Assembly (NCBI RefSeq): GCF_018613755.1 | Contig: NZ_JAGGPP010000004.1 | Span: 124,001 to 188,000 of the forward strand | DNA from: Arthrobacter sp. ISL-72 | Lineage (GTDB): Bacteria > Actinomycetota > Actinomycetes > Actinomycetales > Micrococcaceae | DNA: 64,000 nucleotides | Direction of reading: 5' to 3' | Shown here: positions 29,848 to 39,971 of the stretch, piece by piece | How positions within the stretch are numbered: position 1 is the first letter of the stretch | Layout of the letters: each line of letters starts with the position of its first letter | Translations under genes and position numbers: made by a program | The notes under the pieces: generated by a model | What the model was told of the DNA's origin: nothing | What the model saw: the letters and a program-made list of their open reading frames with translations, nothing else | Databases searched by the model: none

Positions 29848-30954
29848 CTACGCCGAAACCGTGGTGACCGGCATGGACGAATCCGGGGCGAACCCGATTC
29901 CGCTGGCGTCAACGCCGGCCATGACCAGCTGGGCGCCGAGGGCGGCCACCATGGCGCCGTTGTCCGTGCACAGCTCGAGCGGCGGAACAGTGAGCCGGAT
30001 CCCGGCCGCGCTGCACCGCTGTTCGGTCAGCTGGCGAAGCCGCGAGTTTGCTGCCACGCCGCCGCCGAGCAGCAGTTCGGTGATTCCGTTTTCCCTGCAG
30101 GCGAGCACCGCCTTGGACGTGATCACGTCCACCACCGCTTCCTGGAAGGCGGCCGCAATGTCCGCCACCGGCACCTCTTCGCCGCGGGCTTCGAACTGTT
30201 CGACGCAACGGGCGACGGCGGTCTTCAGTCCGCTGAATGACCAGTCGTAGCGGTGCGGGCCGGGTTCGTCCGCGGTGCCCATGTACTTTGGCTGCGTCAG
30301 TCCGCGCGGGAACCGGATGGCTTTCGCGTTGCCGGTCCGGGCGAGTTTGTCGATGGCCGGGCCGCCCGGGTAGCCGAGCCCCAGGAGCCGTGCCACCTTG
30401 TCATAGGCTTCCCCGGCGGCGTCGTCGATGGTGGAGCCCAGCAGCTCGACGTCATCGGTGATGTTCCTGATCCGGAGGATTTCGGTGTGGCCGCCGGAGA
30501 CCAGCAGGGCCCCCAGGTTGTCCGGCAGGGCCCCCTGGTTGTCCGGCAGGGCCGGGTGCTGGCCGCCGTCGTCCCTCTGCAGCAGGCCAACGCCGACGTG
30601 GGCCACCAGGTGGTTGATGGCGTACAGCGGTTTGCCGGTGGCAACCGCCAGCGCCTTCGCAGCGCACACCCCCACCATCAGCGCCCCTGCCAGCCCCGGC
30701 CCGGAGGTGACAGCGATCGCATCGACGTCGCCGAGCTTCACGCCCGCCTCCGCCAGCGCCTCCTGCAGTGTGGGGACGAAGGCGTCCAGGTGCGCGCGGG
30801 ACGCGATCTCGGGGATGACCCCGCCAAAGCGTACGTGCTCCTCCATGGAGGAGGACACCGTGTTGCTGAGCAGTGCCGTTCCGCGGACGATTCCCACGCC
30901 TGTCTCGTCGCAGGAGGATTCGATGCCCAGGACAAGGGGCTGGCTACGGTTCAT
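29848..30954 (-). CDS. tsaD: tRNA N6-threonylcarbamoyladenosine transferase TsaD
   Basis: The catalytic subunit that transfers the threonylcarbamoyl group to A37 of ANN-decoding tRNAs. The ATG at 30954 gives 368 residues and the canonical start [16 protein letters not shown]. The metal-binding His residues are in INHLVAHVG, and [11 protein letters not shown] and [13 protein letters not shown] are present. Just before LLVSGGHTE is a 7-residue tandem duplication ([14 protein letters not shown]). Its start overlaps the rimI stop by ATGA. It is the last gene of alr-tsaE-tsaB-rimI-tsaD. Confidence 0.95.
   Translation of the reverse strand: MNRSQPLVLGIESSCDETGVGIVRGTALLSNTVSSSMEEHVRFGGVIPEIASRAHLDAFVPTLQEALAEAGVKLGDVDAIAVTSGPGLAGALMVGVCAAKALAVATGKPLYAINHLVAHVGVGLLQRDDGGQHPALPDNQGALPDNLGALLVSGGHTEILRIRNITDDVELLGSTIDDAAGEAYDKVARLLGLGYPGGPAIDKLARTGNAKAIRFPRGLTQPKYMGTADEPGPHRYDWSFSGLKTAVARCVEQFEARGEEVPVADIAAAFQEAVVDVITSKAVLACRENGITELLLGGGVAANSRLRQLTEQRCSAAGIRLTVPPLELCTDNGAMVAALGAQLVMAGVDASGIGFAPDSSMPVTTVSA
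30507..30548. repeat. 21-bp tandem duplication in tsaD
   Basis: Two 21-bp units (30507-30527 and 30528-30548) differ at one base and are followed by the first five bases of a third. The repeat is in frame and adds seven residues to a loop of TsaD. Confidence 0.85.
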
Positions 30955-31547
30955 GGGGTGTCTGCCTCCGTTGACGGCATGGGATCTGTGCTGGGCGGCC
31001 TTGCCACAAGGCTGGAATCCTGCAGCTGGAGCCTCATGATCAGGGCATCGACTCCGTCCCGGTAATACCTCGGCCGGACATGGATCTGCTCGAAGCCGAA
31101 CCGGCGGTAGAGCTCCTGGGCACGCGGATTGTCCGCACGTACCTCCAACAGCACGTCGCCCGCGCGGCGCCGGCGGCTTTCCGCTATGAGTTCGGTCAAC
31201 AGTGCGGAACCGATGCCCCGGCCTTCGCATTCGGGGACGACGGCGATGGTCTGCACGTCGGCAATCGGTTCAATGCACATCAGCCCGGCATAGCCCACGA
31301 CCTCCCCGCCGATCTCGGCCACGAGGTAATGCCGGGTCTCTGTCTGCGCCAGTTCGTCATGGAACATTTGCAGCGGCCAGGCGTCCACCGGGAACAACCG
31401 GCATTCGAGTGTGTGCACGGCAGGTATGTCCGCCCCGTCCATGCTGCGCAGCGTCACGCGGTCGGGAGTTGTGCCGCCTGGAGTTGCGCCGCCGGGAACA
31501 AAGCCGCCGGCGCCGCCGCCTGAGCCGCCGCCCGCCGGGGCGCTCAC
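30951..31547 (-). CDS. rimI: Ribosomal-protein-alanine N-acetyltransferase
   Basis: A 198-residue GNAT-fold acetyltransferase. After a 30-residue Gly/Pro/Thr-rich extension, the GNAT core shows [10 protein letters not shown], the acetyl-CoA loop [15 protein letters not shown] and [19 protein letters not shown], all typical of RimI, which acetylates the N-terminus of ribosomal protein S18. Its place between tsaB and tsaD, with ATGA overlaps on both sides, is the usual actinobacterial arrangement and supports the call. Confidence 0.93.
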   Translation of the reverse strand: MSAPAGGGSGGGAGGFVPGGATPGGTTPDRVTLRSMDGADIPAVHTLECRLFPVDAWPLQMFHDELAQTETRHYLVAEIGGEVVGYAGLMCIEPIADVQTIAVVPECEGRGIGSALLTELIAESRRRRAGDVLLEVRADNPRAQELYRRFGFEQIHVRPRYYRDGVDALIMRLQLQDSSLVARPPSTDPMPSTEADTP

Positions 31548-32215
31548 AGGGCACGCTTCCGGGGTCCGGGCACCTGGGCATCGGATTCACGCAGGTACAG
31601 CGGGGTGGAGTCCAAAAGCTGCTCCCCCGCCGCCAGCCGGGCCAGGGCGAACTGGCCCAGGAACAGGGCATCGGGCTGCTCGGAACTGAAGTCGGGGTCG
31701 GCGCGAAGGACATCTTCGTAAAGGCCGGCACCGGCGCCGTAGGCGGGGAGGCCGGGCAGGTCCGCGGCGAACCCCACGTGCGGCCCGTCAACCAGCCGGG
31801 GCAGCTGGCCATCAGCCAGCGTGTACCGGGCCCAGTACACCTCTTTGCGCCTGGCATCCGTTGCCACCAGGAATTCCGGCACTGCGGCGGTGGATTCGGC
31901 CACTTCCAGTGCCATGGCGTCCAGGCTCATTAAACCGTGCAGGGGCTTGCCCCACACGTAGGACAGGGTGCGGGCGGTGGCGATCCCCGACCGCAGGCCT
32001 GTGAAGGGGCCAGGGCCCACGCCGGTCACAATCGCATCGATGTCCGCACCGGTGACCCCGGCGTCGGCGAGCATCGCGTCGATGCCCGGGGCCAGCACTT
32101 CGGCGTGGCTGCGGGTGTCCTCGGTGGAGAAATTCGCCAGCACTCCCTCCGGCGCATCGTCCGAGACCAGCGCCGCACTGGCCACGGCGGAGGTGTCGAT
32201 GGCAAGGATGAGCAT
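31544..32215 (-). CDS. tsaB: tRNA threonylcarbamoyladenosine biosynthesis protein TsaB
   Basis: A 223-residue paralogue of TsaD that scaffolds the t6A complex with TsaD and TsaE. The N-terminus MLILAIDTSAVASAALV and the stretch GVGPGPFTGLRSGIATAR are diagnostic. Overlaps of 1 base with tsaE and 4 bases with rimI show tight coupling. Confidence 0.95.
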   Translation of the reverse strand: MLILAIDTSAVASAALVSDDAPEGVLANFSTEDTRSHAEVLAPGIDAMLADAGVTGADIDAIVTGVGPGPFTGLRSGIATARTLSYVWGKPLHGLMSLDAMALEVAESTAAVPEFLVATDARRKEVYWARYTLADGQLPRLVDGPHVGFAADLPGLPAYGAGAGLYEDVLRADPDFSSEQPDALFLGQFALARLAAGEQLLDSTPLYLRESDAQVPGPRKRAL

Positions 32216-32802
32216 CAGGAGTTCCCTTTCAAGGCGGCAGGCAGCGGGGGCTGCCCGACCCAGCGCGGACCGAAGCCGCGGATCACGATGGTGCGGGGTT
32301 CGTCGTCGTCGTCCGTGTCGAAGTCCATCACAACGCCGGGATCGGAAGCATCCGGTGCGGGGGCACCGGTCAGGGGGCCGCCAAGCGGCCGGTGGAGTTC
32401 GACGTCGAGCACGCTCTCACTGAGGTGTTCCACGCGTCCCCGTCCCCACTCCACCACCGTCACGGTGCTGTCCATGGTGTTTTCGAGGTCGATGTCATCG
32501 ATCTCGGCGGCGGATTCCAGCCGGTAGGCATCCACATGGACCAGGTCGGGGCCGCCCGGCCGGGACCCGTCCGGCAGGTTGGGATGGATGCGGACCAACA
32601 CGAACGTGGGGGAAATGATGCCCGCCCGGACCCCCAGCCCCTCGCCCAGTCCCTGCGTGAACGTGGTTTTACCGGCACCGAGCTCGCCCGTGAGGATGAC
32701 CAGGTCGCCCGCCTCCAGTACTCCGCCGAGGGCCGCCGCGAGGGCATGGGTTTCCTCGGCGCTCTGCACTGTGAGGGACAGTTCCCACAGCGGCTCGCTC
32801 AT
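32215..32802 (-). CDS. tsaE: tRNA threonylcarbamoyladenosine biosynthesis ATPase TsaE
   Basis: A 195-residue P-loop ATPase that drives turnover of the TsaB-TsaD complex. Walker A is LTGELGAGKTTFTQGL near residue 40, followed by the switch-like region SPTFVLVRIHP. It is longer than the usual 150-160 residues: an extra acidic segment of about 45 residues follows the VVEWGRGRVE motif. The stop overlaps the tsaB start, and the start overlaps the alr stop by ATGA. Confidence 0.93.
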   Translation of the reverse strand: MSEPLWELSLTVQSAEETHALAAALGGVLEAGDLVILTGELGAGKTTFTQGLGEGLGVRAGIISPTFVLVRIHPNLPDGSRPGGPDLVHVDAYRLESAAEIDDIDLENTMDSTVTVVEWGRGRVEHLSESVLDVELHRPLGGPLTGAPAPDASDPGVVMDFDTDDDDEPRTIVIRGFGPRWVGQPPLPAALKGNS

Positions 32803-34055
32803 CGTGCGTCCCCCTGGCCCTTACTGGTGGCGCCGCCGTCGGAATACTCCTCGTTGACGTACCGCCGCGGCACGCGCGGGCTGATCCGCGTGACAATTTC
32901 ATAGTTGATGGTGCCGGCAGCGCGGGCCCAGTCGTCAGCCGTCGGCCCGCCATCGGTGCCGTCGCCGAAAAGGACCGCTTCGGCCCCCAGCGCGCTGGCT
33001 CCGCCGGACGCCACCCCGCGGGGTCCGAGGTCAATCACCATCTGGTCCATGGCGATCCTGCCCACCACCGGGTAGTTCCGGCCTTCCACACGGACGGGGC
33101 CGCCGGTGGCAACGCGCGGCACGCCGTCCGCGTAGCCGAGCGGGATCAGCGCCAGGGTGCTGGCGCCGGCGGTGTGGTAATTGAGGCCGTAGGAAACGCC
33201 CTGCCCGTCAGGGACGTCCTTGCAGTGCGCCACCTTGGTGCGGACGGTCATGGCAGGGCGGAGCCCCAGTTCGGCCGGCGTCTGGCCATCGAAGGGTGAG
33301 AGCCCGTAGATGCCAAGGCCCACGCGGACCAGGTCGAAGTGGGTGTCCGGGCGGGAAAGCGTGCCGGGGGTGTTGGCCAGGTGCCGCACCTCGGGGTCCA
33401 CGCCGGCGTCCTCGGCGATGGCCAGGACTTCGCGGAAGGCCTGCAGCTGCTGGTCTGTTTCCGGGCGGTTGGGTTCGTCGGCCACGGCAAGATGGGAGAA
33501 AATGCCGACGACGCGGAGGAGGCCCGCGTCCTGGTATTCCATCGCTTCACCGACCAGGCCGTCCCAGGCGTCCAGAGTTGCACCGTTTCGGCCCAGGCCG
33601 GTGTCCACTTTCAGGTGGATGCGTGCGGGGCGTTCCTGCTCACGGGCCGCCAGGACGATTTTTTCCAGCTCCCAGCCGGAGCAGCCGATGTCGATTCCGG
33701 CAGCGACGGCGGCGCCGAAGTTGCTCTCCGGGGTGTGCAGCCAGGCCAGCAGCGGCGCGTCGATGCCCGCAGCACGCAAGGCGAGCGCTTCGGAAATATG
33801 CGCCACGCCAAGCCAGCGCGCCCCTCCCTCGAGCGCGGCTCGGGCAACGGGAACGGCACCGTGCCCGTAGGCATCCGCCTTCACCACGGCCATGACCTTG
33901 GCCGGTGAAGCAACGGCCGCCAGGTGGCGGACGTTATGCCGGATGGCCTCCAGGTCGATCACGGCGGAACGTTCGTTGGCGGGACGTTCACTGGCGGGGC
34001 CAGACGTTGCATCCCGGAGGGGCCGGAAGTCGCCGGTTGCTGCTGGGTAAGTCAC
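32799..34055 (-). CDS. alr: Alanine racemase
   Basis: A PLP enzyme that makes D-alanine for peptidoglycan. The Schiff-base Lys is in VMAVVKADAYGHG near residue 59. The Tyr region near SYGLNYHTAGASTLALIPLGYADG and the segment IAMDQMVIDLG are typical. The GTG at 34055 is chosen as the first start giving a plausible N-terminus (418 residues); the ribosome site is weak, and a start further inside, near ERSAVIDLEAIRHN, cannot be excluded. It heads the operon with tsaE, tsaB, rimI and tsaD. Confidence 0.93.
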   Translation of the reverse strand: MTYPAATGDFRPLRDATSGPASERPANERSAVIDLEAIRHNVRHLAAVASPAKVMAVVKADAYGHGAVPVARAALEGGARWLGVAHISEALALRAAGIDAPLLAWLHTPESNFGAAVAAGIDIGCSGWELEKIVLAAREQERPARIHLKVDTGLGRNGATLDAWDGLVGEAMEYQDAGLLRVVGIFSHLAVADEPNRPETDQQLQAFREVLAIAEDAGVDPEVRHLANTPGTLSRPDTHFDLVRVGLGIYGLSPFDGQTPAELGLRPAMTVRTKVAHCKDVPDGQGVSYGLNYHTAGASTLALIPLGYADGVPRVATGGPVRVEGRNYPVVGRIAMDQMVIDLGPRGVASGGASALGAEAVLFGDGTDGGPTADDWARAAGTINYEIVTRISPRVPRRYVNEEYSDGGATSKGQGDAR

Positions 34056-34110
34056 CCTAGTGATTCTAGTGGCGCGGCGGCCGGTGGCTAATCCGGCCGG
34101 GAGCCGCGTA

Positions 34111-35202
34111 CTAGGCGTCGGAGAGATGGGCGATGGTGGCGGTGGCCCGGCGCATCGCCTGCGGGGGAACATCGCGCACGATTTCCTCGAGGAAACTGAA
34201 GCGCCGCAGCCACTGGCTGCTTTGCCGTTCGGGCCGTGCGTTGGCCCGCTTCCACCAGTCGGCTATATCGCCCCAGCCCGGTGCGGCCAGGGATCCGCCC
34301 ACTTCCTGGACCGCAAGGGAGGCGCACAGGTTGGCGAACCGGAGCCGGTCCGCCAGCGGCCAGCGGGCTAGGCTGCCCACAATGAACGCCGCCCCGAAGC
34401 AGTCGCCGGCCCCGGTGGGGTCGAAGGCGGTGACAGGCAGGGAGGGCACCCACTCCTCCTCGCCCGTTTCGGAGTCCACGGCCATGGCCCCCTGCGGTCC
34501 CAGGGTCACCACCGCCACGGGAACCCGGTCGGCGAGCGCATACAGCGCCGCCCACGGGGTGTCCCTGCCGGTGAAGGCCATGGCTTCGCGCTGGTTGGGC
34601 ATAAAGGCGTGGAAGTACTGCAGGTTGTCCAGCCGTGTGGAGGACCACTGTCCGGTGGCGTCCCAGCCGACGTCGCCAAAGAGTTTGACCCCGGCACTGA
34701 AGGCGGCAACGGCCCACGGTGCCAGCTCCTCGTCCAAGTCGGCGACGGCGGCGAGCGCTGTGGGCGGGGCGCCGATCAGTTCCGATGAGGTGACCGGGGC
34801 GGGATGGCCGTGGGTCACCATGGAGCGGTCGTGCTGCACGCTGAGGGAAACCGTGACGGGCGAGTGCCAGCCGGGAATCCGTTTGGAGAGCGAGAGGTCC
34901 ACGTGCTCCTGGCCAGCGAGGATCTTCCAGTTGTAGTCCCCGTACCCGTCATCGCCGAAGGCCGCCGCCAGCCCGGTCCGCAGTCCCAGTCGGGCCGCCG
35001 CAATGGCCTGGTTGGCCACCCCTCCCGGGCAGCTTCCCATGCCTTCGCTCCAGATCTCCGTGCCCGGCTCCGGGGCGTGGGGAAGGCCGGTAAAGATGAT
35101 GTCCTGGAAAACCGTCCCGGTCAGGAGCAGGTCGAAGCCCCCGTCCGTGGGCGTGCGGACGTGGGAGAGCGGGTCGAACCGGCGCCCTGGTATCGCGTCC
35201 AT
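34111..35202 (-). CDS. PfkB family carbohydrate kinase
   Basis: A 363-residue ribokinase-fold sugar kinase. The first signature is in EGMGSCPGGVANQAIAAARLG, and the second, with the catalytic Asp, is DPTGAGDCFGAAFI. The substrate is not clear. It is divergent from a GH4 phospho-glycosidase gene 126 bases away, and the pair could act on one sugar. The ATG at 35202 gives the shortest sensible N-terminus; a longer frame reaches 35292. Its stop lies 55 bases from the alr start. Confidence 0.88.
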   Translation of the reverse strand: MDAIPGRRFDPLSHVRTPTDGGFDLLLTGTVFQDIIFTGLPHAPEPGTEIWSEGMGSCPGGVANQAIAAARLGLRTGLAAAFGDDGYGDYNWKILAGQEHVDLSLSKRIPGWHSPVTVSLSVQHDRSMVTHGHPAPVTSSELIGAPPTALAAVADLDEELAPWAVAAFSAGVKLFGDVGWDATGQWSSTRLDNLQYFHAFMPNQREAMAFTGRDTPWAALYALADRVPVAVVTLGPQGAMAVDSETGEEEWVPSLPVTAFDPTGAGDCFGAAFIVGSLARWPLADRLRFANLCASLAVQEVGGSLAAPGWGDIADWWKRANARPERQSSQWLRRFSFLEEIVRDVPPQAMRRATATIAHLSDA

Positions 35203-35328
35203 GTTCGGCAGACTACGCCCTCCCGCCACCCCTGCAAAGTGCCGCGCCGCTGCTCGCCGGGGGCGGGAGCATGCCCGGGTGCAGGCCGTCACGGGCCGGG
35301 GTGCGTGCCGCCGGAATAGACTGCGGGT

Positions 35329-36714
35329 ATGCGGCTCATGATTGCCGGCGGCGGCGGGTTCCGTGTCCCGCTGGTGTACCGGGCGCTCTCTTCCGGCCAG
35401 TTCGCTGGGCTGGTGCGCGAGCTTGTCCTGTTCGACGTCGATCCCCTGCGGCTGGCCGCTATCTCCGCCGTCCTGTCATCGATGCGCCCCTCCGACGGCG
35501 GGCCCGCCCCGGCCGTCAGCACCACCACATCCCTCGCCGAAGGGCTCAGGGGCACGGACATGGTTTTCGCGGCCATCCGTCCGGGCGGAACACCGGGCCG
35601 GACCGCCGATGAACGCGTGGCCCTCGACCTTGGCCTGCTGGGCCAGGAAACCACCGGCGCCGGCGGAATCTCCTATGCCCTGCGGTCCATCCCCGGGATG
35701 CTGGAGCTGGCGCGGGAGATGCAGCGGCACTGCCCGGAGGCGTGGCTGGTCAATTTCACCAACCCGGCCGGCATGGTCACCGAGGCGCTGGTGCCCGTGC
35801 TGGGAAACAGGGTGATCGGCATCTGCGACTCAGCGGGTGCGCTGGTCCAGCGGGCGGCCCGCGCGGCCGGTGCCCCGTTGCCGGAAGGAAGGCTCGACGG
35901 CGTGGGCTACTACGGGCTGAACCACCTGGGCTGGCTTTACCGGCTCGAATCGGACGGGAAGGATCTGCTGCCCGGGCTCCTGGCGGATGCTCAGGCGTTG
36001 TCCGGCTTCGAGGAGGGCCGGCTCTTTCCCCAGCCGTTCCTCCAGTCCCTGGGCTGCCTGCCCAACGAGTACCTGTACTACTACTACGAAACCGAGCATG
36101 CAGTTGGCGCCATCCGGGCCATGCGGCAGACCCGCGGCGAGTCCATCCACGAACAGCAGTCCGGACTGTACCCCGCACTGGCCGCGGCTGGCCCCCGCGC
36201 CTACGAACTCTGGGACGCCGCCCGCCGTTCGCGCGAGGAAGGCTACCTGGCCGAGGCGCGCACCGCCGGCGAACAGCGGGACGAGGACGACCTCGCCGGC
36301 GGCGGCTACGAGCGCGTTGCTTTGGGCGTCATGCGCGCGCTCGCCGACGGCGCCACGGATTTGGGCAGCAGCCCAGGCACCGGTGCCCAGCTCATTCTCA
36401 ACACTCCCAACGCCGGTGCGGTTCCCGGACTGCCGGCGGACGCCGTCGTCGAGGTTCCCTGCGTGGTGACGCCCGACGGCGCGGTGCCCCTGCCGCAGGA
36501 CCGCCCGGCCGGCGCCCAGCTGGCCCTCATGCAGCGAGTCAAGGAGGTGGAGCGGCTGACGGTCGCCGCGGCGGCGCACGGGCGGCGGGACGACGCCGTC
36601 CGGGCCTTCGCCCTCCATCCGCTCATCGATTCGGAGGAACTCGCCGTCGAACTCCTGGCCGGGTACGAGGCGGCCTTCCCTGCCCTCAAACGGCTGTGGC
36701 GCGGCGGGGACTGA
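35329..36714 (+). CDS. GH4 family 6-phospho-beta-glucosidase
   Basis: A 461-residue NAD- and divalent-metal-dependent glycosidase. The N-terminal Rossmann loop is MRLMIAGGGGFRVPLVYRAL; the metal site uses Cys and His in VIGICDSAG and GLNHLGWLYRL; NFTNPAGMVTEAL is diagnostic. GH4 enzymes split phosphorylated disaccharides after PTS import. The only PTS gene seen is the orphan EIIA at 6.9 kb. The divergent PfkB gene suggests a small sugar-use locus. Confidence 0.9.
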   Translation: MRLMIAGGGGFRVPLVYRALSSGQFAGLVRELVLFDVDPLRLAAISAVLSSMRPSDGGPAPAVSTTTSLAEGLRGTDMVFAAIRPGGTPGRTADERVALDLGLLGQETTGAGGISYALRSIPGMLELAREMQRHCPEAWLVNFTNPAGMVTEALVPVLGNRVIGICDSAGALVQRAARAAGAPLPEGRLDGVGYYGLNHLGWLYRLESDGKDLLPGLLADAQALSGFEEGRLFPQPFLQSLGCLPNEYLYYYYETEHAVGAIRAMRQTRGESIHEQQSGLYPALAAAGPRAYELWDAARRSREEGYLAEARTAGEQRDEDDLAGGGYERVALGVMRALADGATDLGSSPGTGAQLILNTPNAGAVPGLPADAVVEVPCVVTPDGAVPLPQDRPAGAQLALMQRVKEVERLTVAAAAHGRRDDAVRAFALHPLIDSEELAVELLAGYEAAFPALKRLWRGGD

Positions 36715-36820
36715 TGCGGGGCCGGCAGGAGTGTTTCCGGTGCGCGGAAGGCTGTGAAGGCGGCGTTACTTCAGGAGTAATGTTTTATCGGATGCAGTTC
36801 CGCCAGTTGAAGGGAGAGCC

Positions 36821-38086
36821 GTGACTCTGATCCGCCGTGTCGCGTTCCTGTCCCTGCACACCTCGCCGATGGAACAGCCGGGTTCCGGCGACGCCGGCGG
36901 CATGAACGTCTACGTGCGGGCCCTGGCCTCTGCGCTGGCCGCCAGCGGGGTGGAAGTGGAGATCTTCACGCGGTCCACATCGCCGAACCAGCCCGCCGTC
37001 GAGCACCCGGATCCGGGTGTATGCGTCCACAACGTGATCTCCGGGCCGCCGCGGAAGCTGCCCAAAGAGGAACTTCCGGAACTGCTGCACAGCATGGTGG
37101 CCGAGATTGAGCGTATCCGCCAGCGGCAGCCGCACGGCCGGTACGACGTCATCCATTCGCATTACTGGGTCTCCGGGGTGGCCGGGCTGGAGCTTTCCCG
37201 GCTGTGGGGAGTGCCGCTGGTGCACACCATGCACACCATGGCCAAGGTCAAGAACCTCCTCCTGCACTCGGGCGAGAAGCCCGAACCGCGGCGCCGGGAG
37301 GACGGCGAACACCGGATTGTGGACGGCGCGGCACGGCTGATTGCCAACACGCCGGCCGAAGCCGCCGAGCTCGTGTCGCACTACAACGCCGACTTCGACA
37401 ACATCGACGTCGCTCCCCCGGGCGTGGACCTGACCGTGTTCACCCCTGCGTTCCGGAGCCGTTCCCGTGCCCGGCTCGGAGTGCCCGCCGGCAAGTTCCA
37501 CCTGCTGTTCGCGGGCCGGATCCAGCGGCTCAAAGGTCCGCAGATCCTCATCAAGGCAGCGGCCCTGCTCCGCGCGCGCCGCCCGGACATCGACCTGCAG
37601 GTAACCATCCTGGGCGCCCTCAGCGGAGCCAAGGACTTCGACCTGAAGTCGCTGATCCACGCCGCCGGAATGGACGACGTCGTCACGCACCATCCGCCGG
37701 TGAACGCACCGGAGCTGGCCGGCTGGTTCCGTTCGGCCGACGTTGTGGTGATGCCGTCCTTCAGTGAATCGTTCGGCCTGGTGGCGCTGGAAGCACAGGC
37801 CTGCGGGACGCCGGTGGTTGCCACCCGGGTGGGCGGACTGTCCCGCGCCCTTTTCGACGGCCGGACCGGTCTGCTGGTGGACGGGCACAAAGCCGCGGAC
37901 TGGGCGGACGTCTTCGAAGACCTTTACGACGACCCCGCAACCCGGGAGGACATGGGGCGGGCCGCTGCGCTGCACGCTTTGGAATTCGGTTGGACACGCA
38001 CGGCGGCGATCACGCTGGAGAGCTACCACGCCGCCGTCGACCAGTACATTGGGAGCCACAGGATTCCGGTGGGCCACGGGCCGTAG
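36821..38086 (+). CDS. mshA: D-inositol-3-phosphate glycosyltransferase MshA
   Basis: It joins UDP-GlcNAc and inositol 3-phosphate, the first committed step of mycothiol synthesis. The 421 residues show the GT4 fold: VAFLSLHTSPMEQPGSGDAGG and NVYVRALASAL at the N-terminus, HSHYWVSGVAG, then FAGRIQRLKGPQ and the nucleotide-sugar motif ESFGLVALEAQACGTPVV. The start is GTG with AGGGAG upstream. fhs follows after 27 bases. ino1, which makes its acceptor, is about 4 kb away on the other strand. Confidence 0.94.
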   Translation: MTLIRRVAFLSLHTSPMEQPGSGDAGGMNVYVRALASALAASGVEVEIFTRSTSPNQPAVEHPDPGVCVHNVISGPPRKLPKEELPELLHSMVAEIERIRQRQPHGRYDVIHSHYWVSGVAGLELSRLWGVPLVHTMHTMAKVKNLLLHSGEKPEPRRREDGEHRIVDGAARLIANTPAEAAELVSHYNADFDNIDVAPPGVDLTVFTPAFRSRSRARLGVPAGKFHLLFAGRIQRLKGPQILIKAAALLRARRPDIDLQVTILGALSGAKDFDLKSLIHAAGMDDVVTHHPPVNAPELAGWFRSADVVVMPSFSESFGLVALEAQACGTPVVATRVGGLSRALFDGRTGLLVDGHKAADWADVFEDLYDDPATREDMGRAAALHALEFGWTRTAAITLESYHAAVDQYIGSHRIPVGHGP

Positions 38087-38113
38087 GCCGGAGCCCCGAA
38101 CTGAAGGACGACG

Positions 38114-39823
38114 ATGTCTGACACCAACGCTTTGAGTGACCTGGAAATCGCCCAGCGCGCAGTCATGCGGCCCATCACGGAAATCGCCGCGGCTGCCGGG
38201 ATCAACGCTGACGCCGTCGAACTCTACGGCAGGTACAAGGCAAAGATCGATCCGGCGAAGCTCACGGTTCCGGCCGGCCCTTCGGGCCCGGTGCCGCGCC
38301 GGACTCCGGGCCGGGTGGTGCTCGTCTCGGCCATGTCCCCCACGCCGGCCGGCGAAGGGAAGTCCACCACAACGGTGGGGCTGGCGGATTCGTTGGCCCG
38401 GGCCGGGCAGAAGGTGATGATTGCATTGCGCGAGCCGTCCCTGGGGCCGGTTCTCGGCATGAAGGGCGGAGCCACGGGCGGGGGCTATTCCCAGGTGCTG
38501 CCCATGGAGGAAATCAACCTGCACTTCACAGGCGATTTCCATGCCATCACCTCGGCGAACAACGCCCTGATGGCCCTGGTGGACAACCACATATTTCAAG
38601 GCAATGAGCTCAACATTGATCCGCGCCGGATGACGTTCAAGCGGGTGCTGGACATGAACGACCGCTCACTGCGTGAAGTGGTCATCGGGCTGGGCGGACC
38701 CCTGCAGGGCGTTCCGCGGCAGGACGGGTTCGACATCACCGTGGCGTCCGAGATCATGGCGGTCTTCTGCCTGGCCACCGGCATCGCCGATCTGCGGGCC
38801 AGGCTGGGCCGCATCACCTTCGGCTACACGTATGACCGTGAACCCGTCACCGTGGCGGACCTCGGCGTGCAGGGTGCACTGACCATGCTGCTCCGGGATG
38901 CGGTCAAGCCCAACCTCGTGCAGACCATCGCCGGGACGCCTGCCCTCGTGCACGGCGGACCGTTCGCCAACATCGCACACGGCTGCAACTCCCTGATCGC
39001 CACCCAGACCGCCCGCCGCCTGGCGGACATCGTGGTCACCGAAGCCGGCTTCGGCGCGGACCTCGGGGCCGAAAAGTACATGGACATCAAAGCGCGGGTC
39101 GCAGACGTGGCGCCGTCCGCCGTCGTGCTCGTGGCCACCGTGCGGGCGCTGAAGATGCACGGCGGGGTGGCCAAGGACCTGCTCAAGGAACCCAATCCGG
39201 AGGCCCTGGCCGCCGGCGTGGCCAACCTCCGGCGGCACATCCGCAACGTGGAAAAGTTCGGGATCATCCCGGTGGTGGCCGTCAACAAGTTCGCCACCGA
39301 TACCCCCGAAGAGCTCGCCTGGCTGCTCGAATGGTGCGCCGGGGAGGGCGTGCCGGCTGCAGTGGCCGACGTATGGGGCCGCGGCGGCGGAGGGGACGGC
39401 GGCGACGAGCTCGCGGCCAAGGTGCTTGCCGCGCTCGACGCTCCGCACAGCTTCCGGCACCTGTATCCGCTGGATCTGTCTGTGGAGGACAAGATCCGGA
39501 CCATCGTGCAGGAGATGTACGGAGCCGACGGCGTGGACTTCTCCGTCCCGGCCCTGCGGCGGCTCGCGGAGATCGAGAAGTACGGCTGGGCCGGCCTGCC
39601 GGTGTGCATGGCCAAGACCCAGTACTCGTTCAGCGACGAGGCCACGAAACTGGGCGCCCCGAAAGGCTTCACGGTGCACGTCCGCGACCTCATCCCGAAG
39701 ACGGGGGCCGGATTCATCGTGGCGCTGACGGGCGCGGTGATGACCATGCCGGGCCTGCCCAAGGTTCCGGCGGCCATGCGGATGGACGTGGACGACACCG
39801 GCAAACCCACGGGCCTCTTCTAG
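38114..39823 (+). CDS. fhs: Formate-tetrahydrofolate ligase
   Basis: It activates formate with ATP to give 10-formyltetrahydrofolate for one-carbon metabolism. The 569 residues match the family. The P-loop is [19 protein letters not shown] near residue 74, then [19 protein letters not shown]. The C-terminus with [15 protein letters not shown] is diagnostic. It is 27 bases downstream of mshA and probably cotranscribed. Its TAG stop codon is the first element of a 32-bp tandem repeat. Confidence 0.96.
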   Translation: MSDTNALSDLEIAQRAVMRPITEIAAAAGINADAVELYGRYKAKIDPAKLTVPAGPSGPVPRRTPGRVVLVSAMSPTPAGEGKSTTTVGLADSLARAGQKVMIALREPSLGPVLGMKGGATGGGYSQVLPMEEINLHFTGDFHAITSANNALMALVDNHIFQGNELNIDPRRMTFKRVLDMNDRSLREVVIGLGGPLQGVPRQDGFDITVASEIMAVFCLATGIADLRARLGRITFGYTYDREPVTVADLGVQGALTMLLRDAVKPNLVQTIAGTPALVHGGPFANIAHGCNSLIATQTARRLADIVVTEAGFGADLGAEKYMDIKARVADVAPSAVVLVATVRALKMHGGVAKDLLKEPNPEALAAGVANLRRHIRNVEKFGIIPVVAVNKFATDTPEELAWLLEWCAGEGVPAAVADVWGRGGGGDGGDELAAKVLAALDAPHSFRHLYPLDLSVEDKIRTIVQEMYGADGVDFSVPALRRLAEIEKYGWAGLPVCMAKTQYSFSDEATKLGAPKGFTVHVRDLIPKTGAGFIVALTGAVMTMPGLPKVPAAMRMDVDDTGKPTGLF

Positions 39824-39903
39824 ACGCTCTCTCACTACCCGCCGCCCTTCCCCCGACGCTCTCTCACTACCCGCCGCCCTTCCCTAGACGCTCTCTCACT
39901 ACC
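39823..39903 (-). repeat. 32-bp-period repeat, cluster A (three copies)
   Basis: GACGCTCTCTCACTACC occurs at 39823, 39855 and 39887, exactly 32 bases apart, separated by CCGCCGCCCTTCCC-type spacers. The first copy starts at the last base of the fhs stop codon. The reverse complement, GTGAGAGAGCGTC, recurs at two other loci. Confidence 0.9.
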
Positions 39904-39971
39904 TAACGCGCCCGGCGGCCGCCTGTGGATAACTTCTGCAGCGGGACGACCTTTCACGCCACAATGCCAGC

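Noticed and set aside
39823..39903. Possible CRISPR array (32-base period)
   Set aside because: Only two to three copies per cluster, spacers are near-identical, and no cas genes are present.
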